64,000 nucleotides of DNA from Clostridium mobile (GCF_018918285.1 NZ_JAHLQF010000004.1:372001-436000); one strand, 5' to 3'; positions 48,565 to 57,606 are shown, numbered from the stretch's first letter. Translations and numbers: made by a program. Notes: generated by a model from the letters alone, not told the origin.

Positions 48565-50217
48565 CTATTTGAAATAACTTCCTCCAACAAACTCTCTTAA
48601 TATAGAGTTATCAGGCACATGCTTTACATCCACATCTTTAAAAAAGTTTAAAAAACTCTTTAATCTAGATGCTTCATGAAAAATTGGGCTAGAAGGCGTA
48701 ATTTGATTTAATTCCTTTAATGCATATTGTCTTAAAACACACAGCTCATAAACTAAAGTAGAATTAAACATAACATCCGCATTTTCTTGAAATACAAATA
48801 TATTTTTTTCTTCTCCTCGTCTAATAGAAGGCCACATATTTAAAGTCTCCTCAGCGCTGTATCCCCTAAATAAGGAGTCTCTTACTATTCTTCTTATTGT
48901 TCTTACATCTGTTGTAGCTATTCTATTGTGATCATCTAAATTTAATTGGGTTAAGGCACTTATATAAATCTTAAACTTTTTATCTATAGGTATAGATGAG
49001 GTCAACATTTCATTTAGTCCATGTATTCCTTCTACTATAAGTATACCATTTTCAGGAAGCTTCACTTTATGCCCCTGCCACTCTCTTTTTCCGGTTATAA
49101 AATTATAAGTTGGTATTTCTACCTCTTCTCCTTGTAATATGGAGGTAAGATGTTTATTAAACAGTTCTAAGTCTAAAGCATTAATAGATTCAAAGTCATA
49201 CTCTCCAAACTCATCTTTAGGTGTTTTTTCTCTATCTATAAAATAATCATCTAAACCTAAAGGAATTGGCATTAATCCATTAACCCTCAATTGTATACCT
49301 AATCTTCTTGCAAAGGTAGTTTTCCCTGATGAGGATGGACCTGCAATTAATATTAGTTTAACGTCATTTCTCTCATGTATCATATCTGCTATATAAGCTG
49401 TCTTTTTTTCATGCAATGCTTCTGATACTCTTATAATATTATAAACTTCTCCACTTTCAACTTTATCATTTAAGGAACCTACATCCCCGACCTCTAATAT
49501 TTTTCCCCATTCTTCAGTTTCTTTAAATATTTTTGCTAATTTTTTATGTTCCACAAATTCTGATATTTCTTTAGGGTTGTTTTCTGTAGGATATCTCAAT
49601 ATGAATCCAGGTTCATAATACATTAAGTCAAAAACTTCTATCACTCCCGTTGAATATGCCATAGGTCCATAAAAATAATCATATCTTCCTTCTAATTCAT
49701 ATAATTTTACTTCATCTGCCTTCACATGTCTTAATAATCTAACCTTGTCTTCCATTTTATAATCTTCAAATATTTTTATAGCTTCTTCCCTTTTAAGGGC
49801 AATTTTATTTATACGAGAATTTCTTTTCACTATTTCTTTCATATTCTCTTTTATTTGCCTTAAATCCTCTTCAGTAAGAGGTGTATCTTTACGCACTTCA
49901 CAATAAAGTCCCTTACTTAGAGAATGTTCTATGGATATTCTCGCTTCTGGAAATAAATTAAGTACTGCTTTTATTAGAACAAATTGTAGTGTTCTTACAT
50001 AGGTTCTCATACCTATATTGCTAGTAATATCCAATGGTTCAAGAGTGTTTTTCTCATTAATTATATGTGTCAATTCACAAATATCCTCACCAACTTTAGC
50101 CAAAACCACAGGAATATCTTTACCCATAGAATTTTCATTTATTATTTCGCCAATTGAACTTCCCTTTTTAACTGTGATATTTTCACCATTTTTTAGTTCC
50201 AATTGTATTTTCTCCAT
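48565..50217 (-). CDS. TGS-domain uridine kinase-like nucleoside kinase
   Basis: A 550-residue fusion. The N-terminal TGS domain (about 1-65) and a ThrRS/AlaRS second-additional-domain-like region (about 70-220) resemble the front of threonyl-tRNA synthetase. The C-terminal half is a phosphoribulokinase/uridine kinase domain with P-loop AGPSSSGKTTFARR near 285. VDKFxx-like nucleoside contacts are less clear. These proteins are common in Clostridia; a role in sensing or salvage is unproven. ATG 50217 has GGGGG six bases upstream. Confidence 0.88.
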   Translation of the reverse strand: MEKIQLELKNGENITVKKGSSIGEIINENSMGKDIPVVLAKVGEDICELTHIINEKNTLEPLDITSNIGMRTYVRTLQFVLIKAVLNLFPEARISIEHSLSKGLYCEVRKDTPLTEEDLRQIKENMKEIVKRNSRINKIALKREEAIKIFEDYKMEDKVRLLRHVKADEVKLYELEGRYDYFYGPMAYSTGVIEVFDLMYYEPGFILRYPTENNPKEISEFVEHKKLAKIFKETEEWGKILEVGDVGSLNDKVESGEVYNIIRVSEALHEKKTAYIADMIHERNDVKLILIAGPSSSGKTTFARRLGIQLRVNGLMPIPLGLDDYFIDREKTPKDEFGEYDFESINALDLELFNKHLTSILQGEEVEIPTYNFITGKREWQGHKVKLPENGILIVEGIHGLNEMLTSSIPIDKKFKIYISALTQLNLDDHNRIATTDVRTIRRIVRDSLFRGYSAEETLNMWPSIRRGEEKNIFVFQENADVMFNSTLVYELCVLRQYALKELNQITPSSPIFHEASRLKSFLNFFKDVDVKHVPDNSILREFVGGSYFK

Positions 50218-50349
50218 AAATTTATCCCCCATTTCAAGTCAATATAATATCATTATAACTCATTATACTCATTTTTTTCAAAATTAGCTCTTACTAAGTT
50301 ATATTTTTACGTTTTATTCAAATAATATAATTTACAAGGAGTGATATGA

Positions 50350-51036
50350 TTGTTTACAGTATTGATTAGAACTATAATATTATACTTTTTAGTAATCACA
50401 GCCATGAGGATAATGGGTAAAAAGCAAATAGGTCAGCTAGAACCTTTCGAATTAGCTATTACTATAATGATATCTGAACTTGCAGCTCTACCAATGCAAG
50501 ACACAAGAATTCCTCTCGTACATGGAGTAATATCTATTATTACTCTCATTTTACTGCAAACTATTTTAGCTATATTACAACTTAAAAGTGAATTTTTAAG
50601 AAAATTAATTAATGGTACACCAAGTATATTAATAAAAGATGGTGATTTAGATATTAATGAATTAAGATATCAAAGATTTAATATAAATGACCTCATGGAA
50701 GAATTGCGATTACAAGGGTATTATAATATCTCGGATATAGAGTATGCAATATTAGAAACCAGTGGTCAATTATCTGTAATACCTAAAACTGATTTAACTC
50801 CACCTAGCAAAAAGGATCTAGATATAAAAACTACTCAAGATAGTTTACCAATTACTCTCATACTAGATGGAAAAATAAATCATAAAAACCTTCAATCCTT
50901 AGGAAAGGATATAAGTTGGTTAGAAAAAAATCTAAACAAAAATGGTATTAAAGATTTTAAGGAAGCCTTTATAGTTTTAATTGATTCTCATGGTGAATTG
51001 TATTTTCAAAAAAATTTAAAAAATAATAAAAAATAA
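50350..51036 (+). CDS. DUF421 (YetF-like) membrane protein
   Basis: A 228-residue DUF421 protein with three N-terminal membrane helices (to about residue 80), MGKKQIGQLEPFELAITIMISELAALP and an outer or cytoplasmic YetF-type domain with NGTPSILIKDGDLD and DLMEELRLQGY. Bacillus relatives act in spore germination or membrane homeostasis. The start is TTG 50350 with AAGGAG eight bases upstream. It is followed by a DUF4363 gene, a pairing seen in Clostridia. Confidence 0.9.
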   Translation: MFTVLIRTIILYFLVITAMRIMGKKQIGQLEPFELAITIMISELAALPMQDTRIPLVHGVISIITLILLQTILAILQLKSEFLRKLINGTPSILIKDGDLDINELRYQRFNINDLMEELRLQGYYNISDIEYAILETSGQLSVIPKTDLTPPSKKDLDIKTTQDSLPITLILDGKINHKNLQSLGKDISWLEKNLNKNGIKDFKEAFIVLIDSHGELYFQKNLKNNKK

Positions 51037-51054
51037 TTTTAAAGGGTGATTATT

Positions 51055-51435
51055 ATGAAAAATATATTTATTTCGTTTTTTATATTTTTTTGCATGATAC
51101 TAGGAATTATATTCTCCTTAAATGCTCTAGACAGAATATATGGTAACTTAGATAATCTAAATTCCAAATTAGAACAGTCCATAGAGAAGGAAGATTGGGA
51201 AAGTGCTAATCTATTGGTTAATGAAATATCTGACGAATGGCATGAAAATTGTAATAAATTATATATATTCTTGAATCATAATGAAATAGATAATATAAAT
51301 AGTGAGTTGAGTAAATTAACACAATATATTAAGTACAATAATAAGGAAGAATCTATGGCAAGCCTTTATGTCGTTAAATTTTTCTTTCAGCACACTTTAG
51401 ATTTAGAAAAAATTAGTTATCAAAACATATTTTAG
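51055..51435 (+). CDS. DUF4363-like small membrane-anchored protein
   Basis: A 126-residue protein with one N-terminal membrane helix (about 4-23). The helical, acidic outer domain (EDWESANLLVNEISDEWHENCNKL) is typical of DUF4363. Function unknown; co-transcribed with the DUF421 gene 18 bases upstream. ATG 51055 has GGGTG six bases upstream, preferred over GTG 51046. Confidence 0.8.
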   Translation: MKNIFISFFIFFCMILGIIFSLNALDRIYGNLDNLNSKLEQSIEKEDWESANLLVNEISDEWHENCNKLYIFLNHNEIDNINSELSKLTQYIKYNNKEESMASLYVVKFFFQHTLDLEKISYQNIF

Positions 51436-51542
51436 ATTTAACATTATCATCTCTATGTATGGTTCTAGCAAATTTTAGTATTATGATTTATAATAGATTT
51501 AGACAATTGGTCAATAAAAAATAGTTGGAAGGTGGAATATTT

Positions 51543-52487
51543 ATGGCTTTAGTAACAACTAAAGAAATGTTTGAAAAGGCTTTTAAAGGAAATTATGCTA
51601 TAGGTGCTTTCAACATTAACAATATGGAAATAATTCAAGCAGTAGTTAATGCGGCGAAAGAAGAAAATTCTCCTGTAATTCTTCAAGTTTCCTCTAGCGC
51701 TCTTAAATATGCTGGTCCTAAGTATTTAAAACATATGGTAGATGCTGCCATAGAAGATACGGGAATTGATATAGCTCTTCATTTGGACCATGGTGCAAAT
51801 ATAGATCAAGTTAAATTGGCTATAGACGCTGGATTTACTTCCGTTATGTTTGATGGTTCTCACTACGATTATGAGGAAAATATTAGACTAACTAAAGAAG
51901 TAGTAGAATATGCTCATGACAAAGGTGTCGTTGTAGAAGCAGAGCTTGGAAAATTAGCTGGAATAGAAGATGATGTAAAGGTTGCTGGTCACGAAGCTAC
52001 TTACACAGATCCAGATCAAGCTTTAGACTTTGTAAAAAGAACAGGAGTGGATTCTTTAGCAATAGCTATAGGAACTAGCCACGGTGCTTACAAGTTTAAA
52101 GGAGAGGCTAAACTTGACTTTGACAGACTTGAATCCATAACTGAAAAACTTGAAGCAGATGGCATTAAAAATTTCCCAATAGTATTGCATGGTGCATCTT
52201 CTGTTGAACAAAAGTATGTTGCTATGTGTAATGAATATGGTGGAGATATAGGAGGAGCTAAAGGGGTTCCAAATGAAATGTTAAGAAAAGCTGCATCTAT
52301 GGCAGTATGTAAAATTAACATGGATACAGACTTAAGACTTGCAATGACAGCATCCGTTAGAAAAATTCTTACTGAAAATCCAAAGGAAATAGATCCAAGA
52401 AAATATTTAGGTGCTGCAAGAGAAGCAATTCAAGACTTAGTTAAAGATAAAATTAAAAATGTTTTAGGTTCTTCAAATACACTTTAA
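51543..52487 (+). CDS. fba: class II fructose-1,6-bisphosphate aldolase
   Basis: A 314-residue zinc-dependent aldolase linking fructose bisphosphate and triose phosphates. Zinc ligands and active site are seen in ALHLDHGAN, VVEAELGKLAG, AIAIGTSHGAYK, IVLHGASS and KINMDTDLR. It lies outside the cggR operon. TTG 51525 opens the frame, but ATG 51543 has AAGGTGG seven bases upstream. A TATAAT at 51489-51494 may be its -10; the -35 is poor. A strong terminator follows. Confidence 0.96.
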   Translation: MALVTTKEMFEKAFKGNYAIGAFNINNMEIIQAVVNAAKEENSPVILQVSSSALKYAGPKYLKHMVDAAIEDTGIDIALHLDHGANIDQVKLAIDAGFTSVMFDGSHYDYEENIRLTKEVVEYAHDKGVVVEAELGKLAGIEDDVKVAGHEATYTDPDQALDFVKRTGVDSLAIAIGTSHGAYKFKGEAKLDFDRLESITEKLEADGIKNFPIVLHGASSVEQKYVAMCNEYGGDIGGAKGVPNEMLRKAASMAVCKINMDTDLRLAMTASVRKILTENPKEIDPRKYLGAAREAIQDLVKDKIKNVLGSSNTL

Positions 52488-52512
52488 ATTAATTGAAAAA
52501 TTAAAAGTTAAA

Positions 52513-52557
52513 AATAATAAATGGGATTTTAGTAAATCTAAAATCCCATTTATTATT
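52513..52557. terminator. 20-bp bidirectional terminator after fba
   Basis: A perfect 20-bp stem (arms 52513-52532 and 52538-52557, core ATGGGATTTTAG) with loop TAAAT, among the strongest in the window. It separates fba from the convergent nucleoid protein gene. Confidence 0.85.
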
Positions 52558-52648
52558 TAGTAGTTAGCATAAGTAGAATTCTATATTTTAATCTTCATTC
52601 TTTTTTACTATGTATTCTTATCTTTTTACTATGTATTCTCAAATAAAG

Positions 52649-53683
52649 CTATTTTTCTATATAATTAATAATATTCTTTATAACAATATTTATAGTTCCA
52701 TCACCATTTCTCTGAACTTGAAACTTATTAACATCAGTATAAGCTTCTTCATTTATATACAGGTCTATATCTCTATCGATTTTAAGTCTAGTTCTTTTAT
52801 ATTTTTTCTCAACCCAATCTTTGTCTATCTCTATTTTTTCTTTAACCCCCTCTGAATAAACATAATCCATATAATTAGCTTGAACTTCTTTATTTTCTCC
52901 AAATATATCTTGTGATACTTGGTAAACATCCAAATTTTCCTCTTCTTTTAATTTCTTTCTTACACTACTTCTAATTTTTTCAGCCTCTTCTGCATTTTCT
53001 TTTATATTTGTTCTTGTCCACTTTTCTGTAGCTATAAGAAATTTTTTCGTTAGATCTCTTTTATTATCGATTATAGTGCAGCCTAAAAATTTACTAATAA
53101 AATAGTTAGCACCATACTCTTCGTCATCCTTTTTCTTTTGTTTATCTATTACATATAAATGAAAATCATCCTCTTCAAGTATTGGTTTTATAAAAGCACA
53201 TTTTTGTATTCTCTGAGCGCTAGAAGGAAGCCCTGTCACTTCTGGAACAATCTCTATGCCAATTTTATTCTCCACAAAGTTAACACTATGGGTGTAATTT
53301 TTTACATAATCCATTTTTATTATACCTAAAAGAGGACCATGCTCTGTAGATAATGATACTACTATCAAATCTCCAGAAGGTATATTTACATTGGATTGCA
53401 TTAATACAAAAAGCTGCCTTCCTATTTCTTTAGAAGCTTCAATTATATTTATTTGTCCATTTAAATACTCTATGCTAATTTCTTTTACTATATTTCTTTC
53501 TTCATTGAATAAAGCATATTTTAAATCTTCATCCTTTAAACATTTTTCAATGTGCTTTAATAAAAAATTATATATTTCTTCATTTAAGTTTAATTTATAC
53601 TCATTTAATACTGGTTCATCTGCGTTATTATCTAATATATGTATAACAGCTTCATTTATATTTACTTCATTAATATATTGCAA
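52649..53683 (-). CDS. nucleoid-associated protein (NdpA/YejK-like, 37-kDa family)
   Basis: About 344 residues. It matches the 37-kDa nucleoid-associated family (PF04245) by general layout: an opening INEAVIHILDNNADEPVLNE, SLSTEHGPLLGIIKMDYV in the first third, and a basic C-terminal third. Its action in Clostridia is unknown. GTG 53692 sits directly on the ribosome site; TTG 53683 with AAAGGA about ten bases upstream is likelier. Convergent with fba and alone in its transcript. Confidence 0.82.
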   Translation of the reverse strand: MQYINEVNINEAVIHILDNNADEPVLNEYKLNLNEEIYNFLLKHIEKCLKDEDLKYALFNEERNIVKEISIEYLNGQINIIEASKEIGRQLFVLMQSNVNIPSGDLIVVSLSTEHGPLLGIIKMDYVKNYTHSVNFVENKIGIEIVPEVTGLPSSAQRIQKCAFIKPILEEDDFHLYVIDKQKKKDDEEYGANYFISKFLGCTIIDNKRDLTKKFLIATEKWTRTNIKENAEEAEKIRSSVRKKLKEEENLDVYQVSQDIFGENKEVQANYMDYVYSEGVKEKIEIDKDWVEKKYKRTRLKIDRDIDLYINEEAYTDVNKFQVQRNGDGTINIVIKNIINYIEK

Positions 53684-53798
53684 GTTTTCCACTTCCTTTT
53701 ATTAATTATTATATAGTTAATAAACATATTAATATTTATGATACTTAATTGTATCCTTCTTTTCAAGATTTGAACTTAAAAATCAACTAATATAAAAA

Positions 53799-53832
53799 AC
53801 TAGGGAATTTTCTTTTGTGAAAATTCCCTAGT
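53799..53832 (-). terminator. terminator of the coat gene pair
   Basis: A 14-bp perfect stem (ACTAGGGAATTTTC, loop TTTTGT, GAAAATTCCCTAGT) with a T6 run on minus. Confidence 0.85.
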
Positions 53833-53842
53833 AATTATTCCA

Positions 53843-54121
53843 TTATTTTAATTCTTGTTGCATTTGTGTTGTCTTTGATTTTACCTGTTGAACTTCGTTG
53901 TCTGGGGCATCCTTTGTTTGATACCATCCCTTTTGCTTCATAGCATCAAATACTTGATACTGTGTATTTTCTGCATTTTTGAAGTTGTTTAACAATACTG
54001 TTCTTAAGTTCGGACAAGATGTTTCTGTTATTCCCGTACTATATGCTGAAATTGTTTGTTTTTCTGTAGCTAATAAATCATCCATTAAATCTTTTTCGCT
54101 TAAATTTGGTGTATTATGCAT
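53843..54121 (-). CDS. CotF-like spore coat protein
   Basis: A 92-residue helical protein of the Coat F family. It has LSEKDLMDDLLATEKQTISAYSTGI and TVLLNNFKNAENTQYQVFDAMKQKGWY, the two-helix pattern with a C-terminal aromatic motif. The Gln-rich tail is typical. It probably belongs to the spore coat or inner spore. TAGGAGG precedes ATG 54121. Follows the smaller paralogue by 26 bases. Confidence 0.85.
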   Translation of the reverse strand: MHNTPNLSEKDLMDDLLATEKQTISAYSTGITETSCPNLRTVLLNNFKNAENTQYQVFDAMKQKGWYQTKDAPDNEVQQVKSKTTQMQQELK

Positions 54122-54147
54122 GATATTCCCTCCTAAATTTTAAATTA

Positions 54148-54354
54148 TTATTGATGACTCTCAAGGTATGACTTTAGATCATTAAAGTTTTGTTTATGAG
54201 TACTAGCTGCTTGATTGCATAGATCCTTTAATTTAGTGTCTGTGCAGTATTGAGCATATAAATTGAACTTTTTGTTTAGTAAACATTCATAATTCAATTG
54301 ATCTGATATAACCTTTAAATTATTGCTTTCTATTTGTTTGTTTGATGTATTCAT
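54148..54354 (-). CDS. small CotF-like spore coat protein
   Basis: A 68-residue protein, weak paralogue of the next gene, with LNYECLLNKKFNLYAQYCTDTKLKDLCNQAA and a C-terminal helix QNFNDLKSYLESH. Such small partners occur beside CotF proteins in Clostridia. GCAGGAGG precedes ATG 54354. A large inverted repeat lies 45 bases upstream. Confidence 0.72.
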   Translation of the reverse strand: MNTSNKQIESNNLKVISDQLNYECLLNKKFNLYAQYCTDTKLKDLCNQAASTHKQNFNDLKSYLESHQ

Positions 54355-54398
54355 ATTTTTACCTCCTGCTTATAATTTTTTTGTATCTTACGATATTT

Positions 54399-54446
54399 AT
54401 TTTACCCTTTAAAAAAACAATTATTTATTTTTTTAAAGGGTAAAAT
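54399..54446. repeat. 19-bp inverted repeat between divergent operons
   Basis: ATTTTACCCTTTAAAAAAA (54399-54417) pairs perfectly with its complement (54428-54446), loop of 10. It lies between the coat pair (minus) and the CYTH operon (plus), where no transcript should end. It may be an operator, a leader hairpin, or insulation. A CATAAATTA element (minus, 54486-54478) fits the -10 of mother-cell sigma factors and would put the repeat in the coat mRNA leader. Confidence 0.6.
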
Positions 54447-54519
54447 AATACATATATCTTTTAAGTGTACAAGAGAATAATTTATGTGCTATAATCTCAA
54501 TTAAATGGGAGTGATATAT

Positions 54520-55065
54520 TTGAACGAACTTGAGGTTAAGATACTTAATATAGATTTAAATTATATTAGGGAAAAGTTAAAAGAATTAAATTGTGAAAAA
54601 GTCAAAGAAGAAAACCAAATAAATAATCTTTTTGATTTTAAAAATAAATATCTTTTAAAACAGCATGGTTATGCAAGAATTAGAATAGTAGAAGACTTAT
54701 TAAATGAAAAATATAAATATTACATGACAGTAAAAAAATTACTGAGTGATGACAAATTTAAAGTCATGGAAGAAAATGAAGTAAGCATATCTGATCCTAT
54801 TGAAGGAGAAATGATATTTAAATCATTAGGTTTAGAACTAACTCAAAGCATAAAAAAATATAGAGAAAGTTACAAATATAAAAATTCGCTAGTGGAAATA
54901 GACATTAACGATAAATCTTTTTGTCCTTTTCCTTATATTGAAATTGAATCTCCTAATGAAGAAGAGCTTGAAGAAGTTGTTCTAATGCTTGGATATAAAA
55001 TAGAAGATACAACATCTAAAAGTATATATGAACTAATAGAAATATTTAATACTAAGGGAATTTAA
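54520..55065 (+). CDS. CYTH domain protein (triphosphate tunnel / class IV cyclase-like)
   Basis: A 181-residue CYTH fold protein. The ExExK motif is ELEVK at the N-terminus. Further basic/acid alternation in the strands (ARIRIVE, YYMTVKK, KYRESYKY, VEIDINDK) lines the tunnel that binds triphosphates and metal ions. Likely a triphosphatase; cyclase activity cannot be told from sequence. The TTG at 54520 follows GGGAGTG and is preferred over the ATG at 54505, which lacks a ribosome site. First gene of a four-gene operon. Confidence 0.87.
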   Translation: MNELEVKILNIDLNYIREKLKELNCEKVKEENQINNLFDFKNKYLLKQHGYARIRIVEDLLNEKYKYYMTVKKLLSDDKFKVMEENEVSISDPIEGEMIFKSLGLELTQSIKKYRESYKYKNSLVEIDINDKSFCPFPYIEIESPNEEELEEVVLMLGYKIEDTTSKSIYELIEIFNTKGI

Positions 55066-55067
55066 TT

Positions 55068-55952
55068 ATGTTTGGATATGTAACACCTTGTAAAATGGAG
55101 TTAAAACTTAAAGATTATGAAAAATTTAAATCCTATTATTGCGGCCTTTGCAAAGCTATTAAAAATAATTTTGGTAATGTACCTAGATTTGTTTTGAATT
55201 ATGATATGACATTTTTAGCTATACTACTACATTCAATCGATGAATGCTCTCCTTCTTATGAATTACAACATTGTATGGTTCATCCATTGAAAAAAAAATT
55301 AGTGCTTTTAGAAAATGAGCCTTTAAAGTATGCGGCTTTCTGCAATGTAGCTTTAACCTATTTTAAGCTAATAGATAATATAAATGATGATAATTCTTTA
55401 AAAAGTAAAATACTTACTAATATTTTAAGGAAATATATTAATAAAGATTATGACAGTTATAAAGATAAATTAGAATACATCGAAAAAACTCTTAATGAAT
55501 TATACTTACTAGAAAAGAAAGAAAGTCACTGCTCTATAGATGAGTTAAGTCATCCTTTTGCTCATTTAACAGGCTACATACTTTCTTCGTATATAACTGA
55601 AAAAGATGAAGTTTCTAATACTCTTTACGATTTAGGATATAATTTAGGAAAATGGATTTATATTATAGATGCTTGGGATGACTTAGAGAAGGATATGTCA
55701 CAAAATAAATTTAATGCTATAAATTCCGTTTTTAACAAAGAAAATAAATCTTTTGAAAAATTTAAATTAGATATAAATGATAGAATTGACTTTATATTAA
55801 CTCTTTGCGGAAGACAATGTCTTAGCTATACTAGAAAGCTTCCAATTAAGAAAAATGAGGAACTTTTATACAATATACTTCAGTTTGGACTTATGGAAAA
55901 GATGGATAAAATTTTAAAAAGGAGTGAAATGCGTAATGGGAAATCCATATGA
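55068..55952 (+). CDS. DUF5685-like helical protein
   Basis: A 294-residue, mainly helical soluble protein. The N-terminus has cysteines C8, C25, C28 (YYCGLCKA) and C69. Two acidic motifs lie about 100 residues apart: LIDNINDD (103-108) and [18 protein letters not shown] (201-209 and on). The arrangement recalls the paired aspartate motifs of all-helical isoprenoid synthase-fold proteins, but that is my inference. I read it as DUF5685-like. It begins 2 bases after the CYTH stop and overlaps the J-protein gene, so is translationally coupled to it. Confidence 0.72.
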   Translation: MFGYVTPCKMELKLKDYEKFKSYYCGLCKAIKNNFGNVPRFVLNYDMTFLAILLHSIDECSPSYELQHCMVHPLKKKLVLLENEPLKYAAFCNVALTYFKLIDNINDDNSLKSKILTNILRKYINKDYDSYKDKLEYIEKTLNELYLLEKKESHCSIDELSHPFAHLTGYILSSYITEKDEVSNTLYDLGYNLGKWIYIIDAWDDLEKDMSQNKFNAINSVFNKENKSFEKFKLDINDRIDFILTLCGRQCLSYTRKLPIKKNEELLYNILQFGLMEKMDKILKRSEMRNGKSI

Positions 55953-56592
55953 GATATTAGGAGTTAGAGAGGGATCTTCTAAAGAAGATATAAAAAAAGC
56001 ATATAGAGAGCTGGCAAAAAAATATCACCCAGATCAATATGGGAACAATCCTTTAAGAAATTTAGCTGAAGAGAAGATGCGTGAAATAAATGAAGCATAT
56101 GATTATCTTATGAAAAATACTAGTGACTATAATACTTATAACAATAATTATAATGATACTAATTATAACAACAATAATTCCAATAATAATTCCAATAATA
56201 ATTATAGCAACCAGAGAAATGATTCTGTAAACTTTCATTCTATAAGAATGGATATACAATTAGGCAAACTCCGTGAAGCTGAACAAAAACTTCTAAATAT
56301 ATCTTTAAAAAATGCTGAATGGAACTACCTAATGGGTATAATAAATCTAAAAAAAGGATGGTATGATGCTGCTAACAACTATCTTAGAACGGCATGTAGT
56401 ATGGATCCTAGAAATACAGAATATAGGGATACATTTAATAGGATAAATAATATGAATAATACATATAGACAACCATATCATAATAGCAGATATGGAAATG
56501 ATTCAGAACTATGTAATTTTTGTGCTACTTTATGGTTTTTAGATTGTTGTTGTGAATGCTGCTGTGGTGGGGATATAGTAAGCTGTTGTTAA
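55936..56592 (+). CDS. J-domain protein with Asn-rich linker and cysteine-rich tail
   Basis: A 218-residue DnaJ-domain protein. The J domain (1-60) holds the HPD motif (31-33). Next come an Asn-rich low-complexity linker (about 65-95), a TPR-like helical part (about 105-165) and a tail with ten cysteines in the last 30 residues ([10 protein letters not shown] core). It is not a canonical DnaJ: the Gly/Phe and zinc-finger regions are absent. ATG 55936 lies 12 bases after AAGGAG; GTG 55924 is too close to it. Overlaps the DUF5685-like gene. Confidence 0.88.
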   Translation: MGNPYEILGVREGSSKEDIKKAYRELAKKYHPDQYGNNPLRNLAEEKMREINEAYDYLMKNTSDYNTYNNNYNDTNYNNNNSNNNSNNNYSNQRNDSVNFHSIRMDIQLGKLREAEQKLLNISLKNAEWNYLMGIINLKKGWYDAANNYLRTACSMDPRNTEYRDTFNRINNMNNTYRQPYHNSRYGNDSELCNFCATLWFLDCCCECCCGGDIVSCC

Positions 56593-56612
56593 TATGACTG
56601 GAGGTATTATAT

Positions 56613-57119
56613 ATGAAAACTTCTTACTTAACTAGAGGTGGAATTCTTACTTCCCTAAGCGTGATTTTAGTATATGCAAGTACCATTGCACCAACAAATA
56701 AACTTTTTTTATTGGTAGTAGCTTCTAGTTTAATTCCTTTAGCAATAATTAGTACTAATATTAAAACTAGTATAGGTATATATTTAAGTACTTCTTTGTT
56801 AATTTTATTGCTTATAGGCTTTAAATCTTCTGTTTTTTTATATATAGTATTTTTTGGTATATACGGTTTAATAAAATTGTTAATAGAAAAAATAGATAAT
56901 TTACTTATAGAGTTAATACTTAAGTTTATATTTTTTATTATATGTCTCTGTACAACTTTCTTTGTTTTCTCAGCCATTTTCCCTATTAATAACTTAAGTA
57001 ATTTCCCAGTTCCGTTACCTGTAGTCATAATTATAGTTGTATTATCATTTTTTTTATACGATTATACTTTAACACTTTTCATATATAAGGTTTCAAAATT
57101 TTTTGTTAAAAACAGTTGA
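56613..57119 (+). CDS. small polytopic membrane protein, family not recognised
   Basis: A 168-residue protein with five or six hydrophobic segments and few polar residues. No motif was recognised. It lies 20 bases after the J-protein gene with TGGAGG before its ATG, so probably ends that operon. The stop overlaps the -35 of the tRNA-Gln promoter. Confidence 0.75.
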   Translation: MKTSYLTRGGILTSLSVILVYASTIAPTNKLFLLVVASSLIPLAIISTNIKTSIGIYLSTSLLILLLIGFKSSVFLYIVFFGIYGLIKLLIEKIDNLLIELILKFIFFIICLCTTFFVFSAIFPINNLSNFPVPLPVVIIIVVLSFFLYDYTLTLFIYKVSKFFVKNS

Positions 57120-57143
57120 CAGCATATTATATTTTGATATAAT
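57116..57143 (+). promoter_or_regulatory. strong sigma-A promoter for tRNA-Gln
   Basis: TTGACA (57116-57121), a 16-nt spacer and TATAAT (57138-57143), both perfect. The start should fall near 57150, about 25 bases before the mature tRNA. Confidence 0.85.
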
Positions 57144-57173
57144 AGTAAATGTCGATATTGACAGAATAACTGA

Positions 57174-57249
57174 TGCCCATTAGCCAAACGGTAAGGCACC
57201 TGCCTCTGGAGCAGGCATTGTGTTGGTTCGAATCCAGCATGGGCAGCCA
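57174..57249 (+). tRNA. tRNA-Gln (anticodon CTG)
   Basis: A complete cloverleaf: acceptor TGCCCAT with ATGGGCA, D arm AGCCAAACGGTAAGGC, anticodon stem CCTGC/GCAGG around loop CTCTGGA (anticodon CTG, reading CAG), T arm with GGTTCGAATCC, discriminator G and encoded CCA. The U1-A72 first pair is usual for tRNA-Gln. The CTG isoacceptor reads the rarer glutamine codon in such an AT-rich genome. Confidence 0.95.
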
Positions 57250-57250
57250 T

Positions 57251-57276
57251 AAAACTCTTGAGAGATCAAGAGTTTT
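57251..57276 (+). terminator. terminator of tRNA-Gln
   Basis: AAAACTCTTGA, loop GAGA, TCAAGAGTTTT followed by ATTTTT, immediately after the encoded CCA. Confidence 0.85.
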
Positions 57277-57296
57277 ATTTTTATATCCGCATGTTC

Positions 57297-57325
57297 TTGA
57301 CAATAGTTTAATAGTATTATAGAAT
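57297..57325 (+). promoter_or_regulatory. promoter of the leuS T-box transcript
   Basis: TTGACA (57297-57302), a 17-nt spacer and TAGAAT (57320-57325), with a start near 57332. Confidence 0.6.
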
Positions 57326-57331
57326 GATATA

Positions 57332-57567
57332 AATCAATATTAAAGACTGTGAACAGGAGTAGTAATTTTTGATTCATTTTAAGAGAGCTATTGGATGGTG
57401 AAAAATAGCAATGATAAAAAATGAACTCGCCTGGGAGTTTATTTGCCCTAAAGGCAAATACGGTTTTTTCCGTTATAAATTTCGAGTGAAAACCTCATCT
57501 AGGTTTTAATTAGAGTGGTACCGCGAAGCATACCTTCGTCTCTTTGGAGATGGAGGTTTTTTTATTT
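57332..57567 (+). promoter_or_regulatory. T-box leader, leucine type, upstream of leuS
   Basis: A leader of about 235 nt. The specifier is GAA-CTC (CTC at 57426-57428, leucine). The T-box AGAGTGGTACCGCG (57512-57525) is near-consensus. The terminator ACCTTCGTCTC / GAGATGGAGGT (57532-57557) ends in T7. Uncharged tRNA-Leu should raise leuS expression. The CTC specifier is common for leuS leaders. Confidence 0.93.
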
Positions 57568-57606
57568 GAAATAAACAATATGATAAAACGAAAAGGAGCG
57601 ATAAAT

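Noticed and set aside
56120-56220. Tandem AAT-rich repeats that look like a microsatellite or CRISPR-like array
   Set aside because: They encode the Asn-rich linker of the J-domain protein; there is no spacer/repeat pattern.
57544-57606. Longer N-terminus of leuS starting inside the T-box terminator
   Set aside because: The frame is open by chance; the ATG at 57607 has AAAGGAG and the family's normal start.
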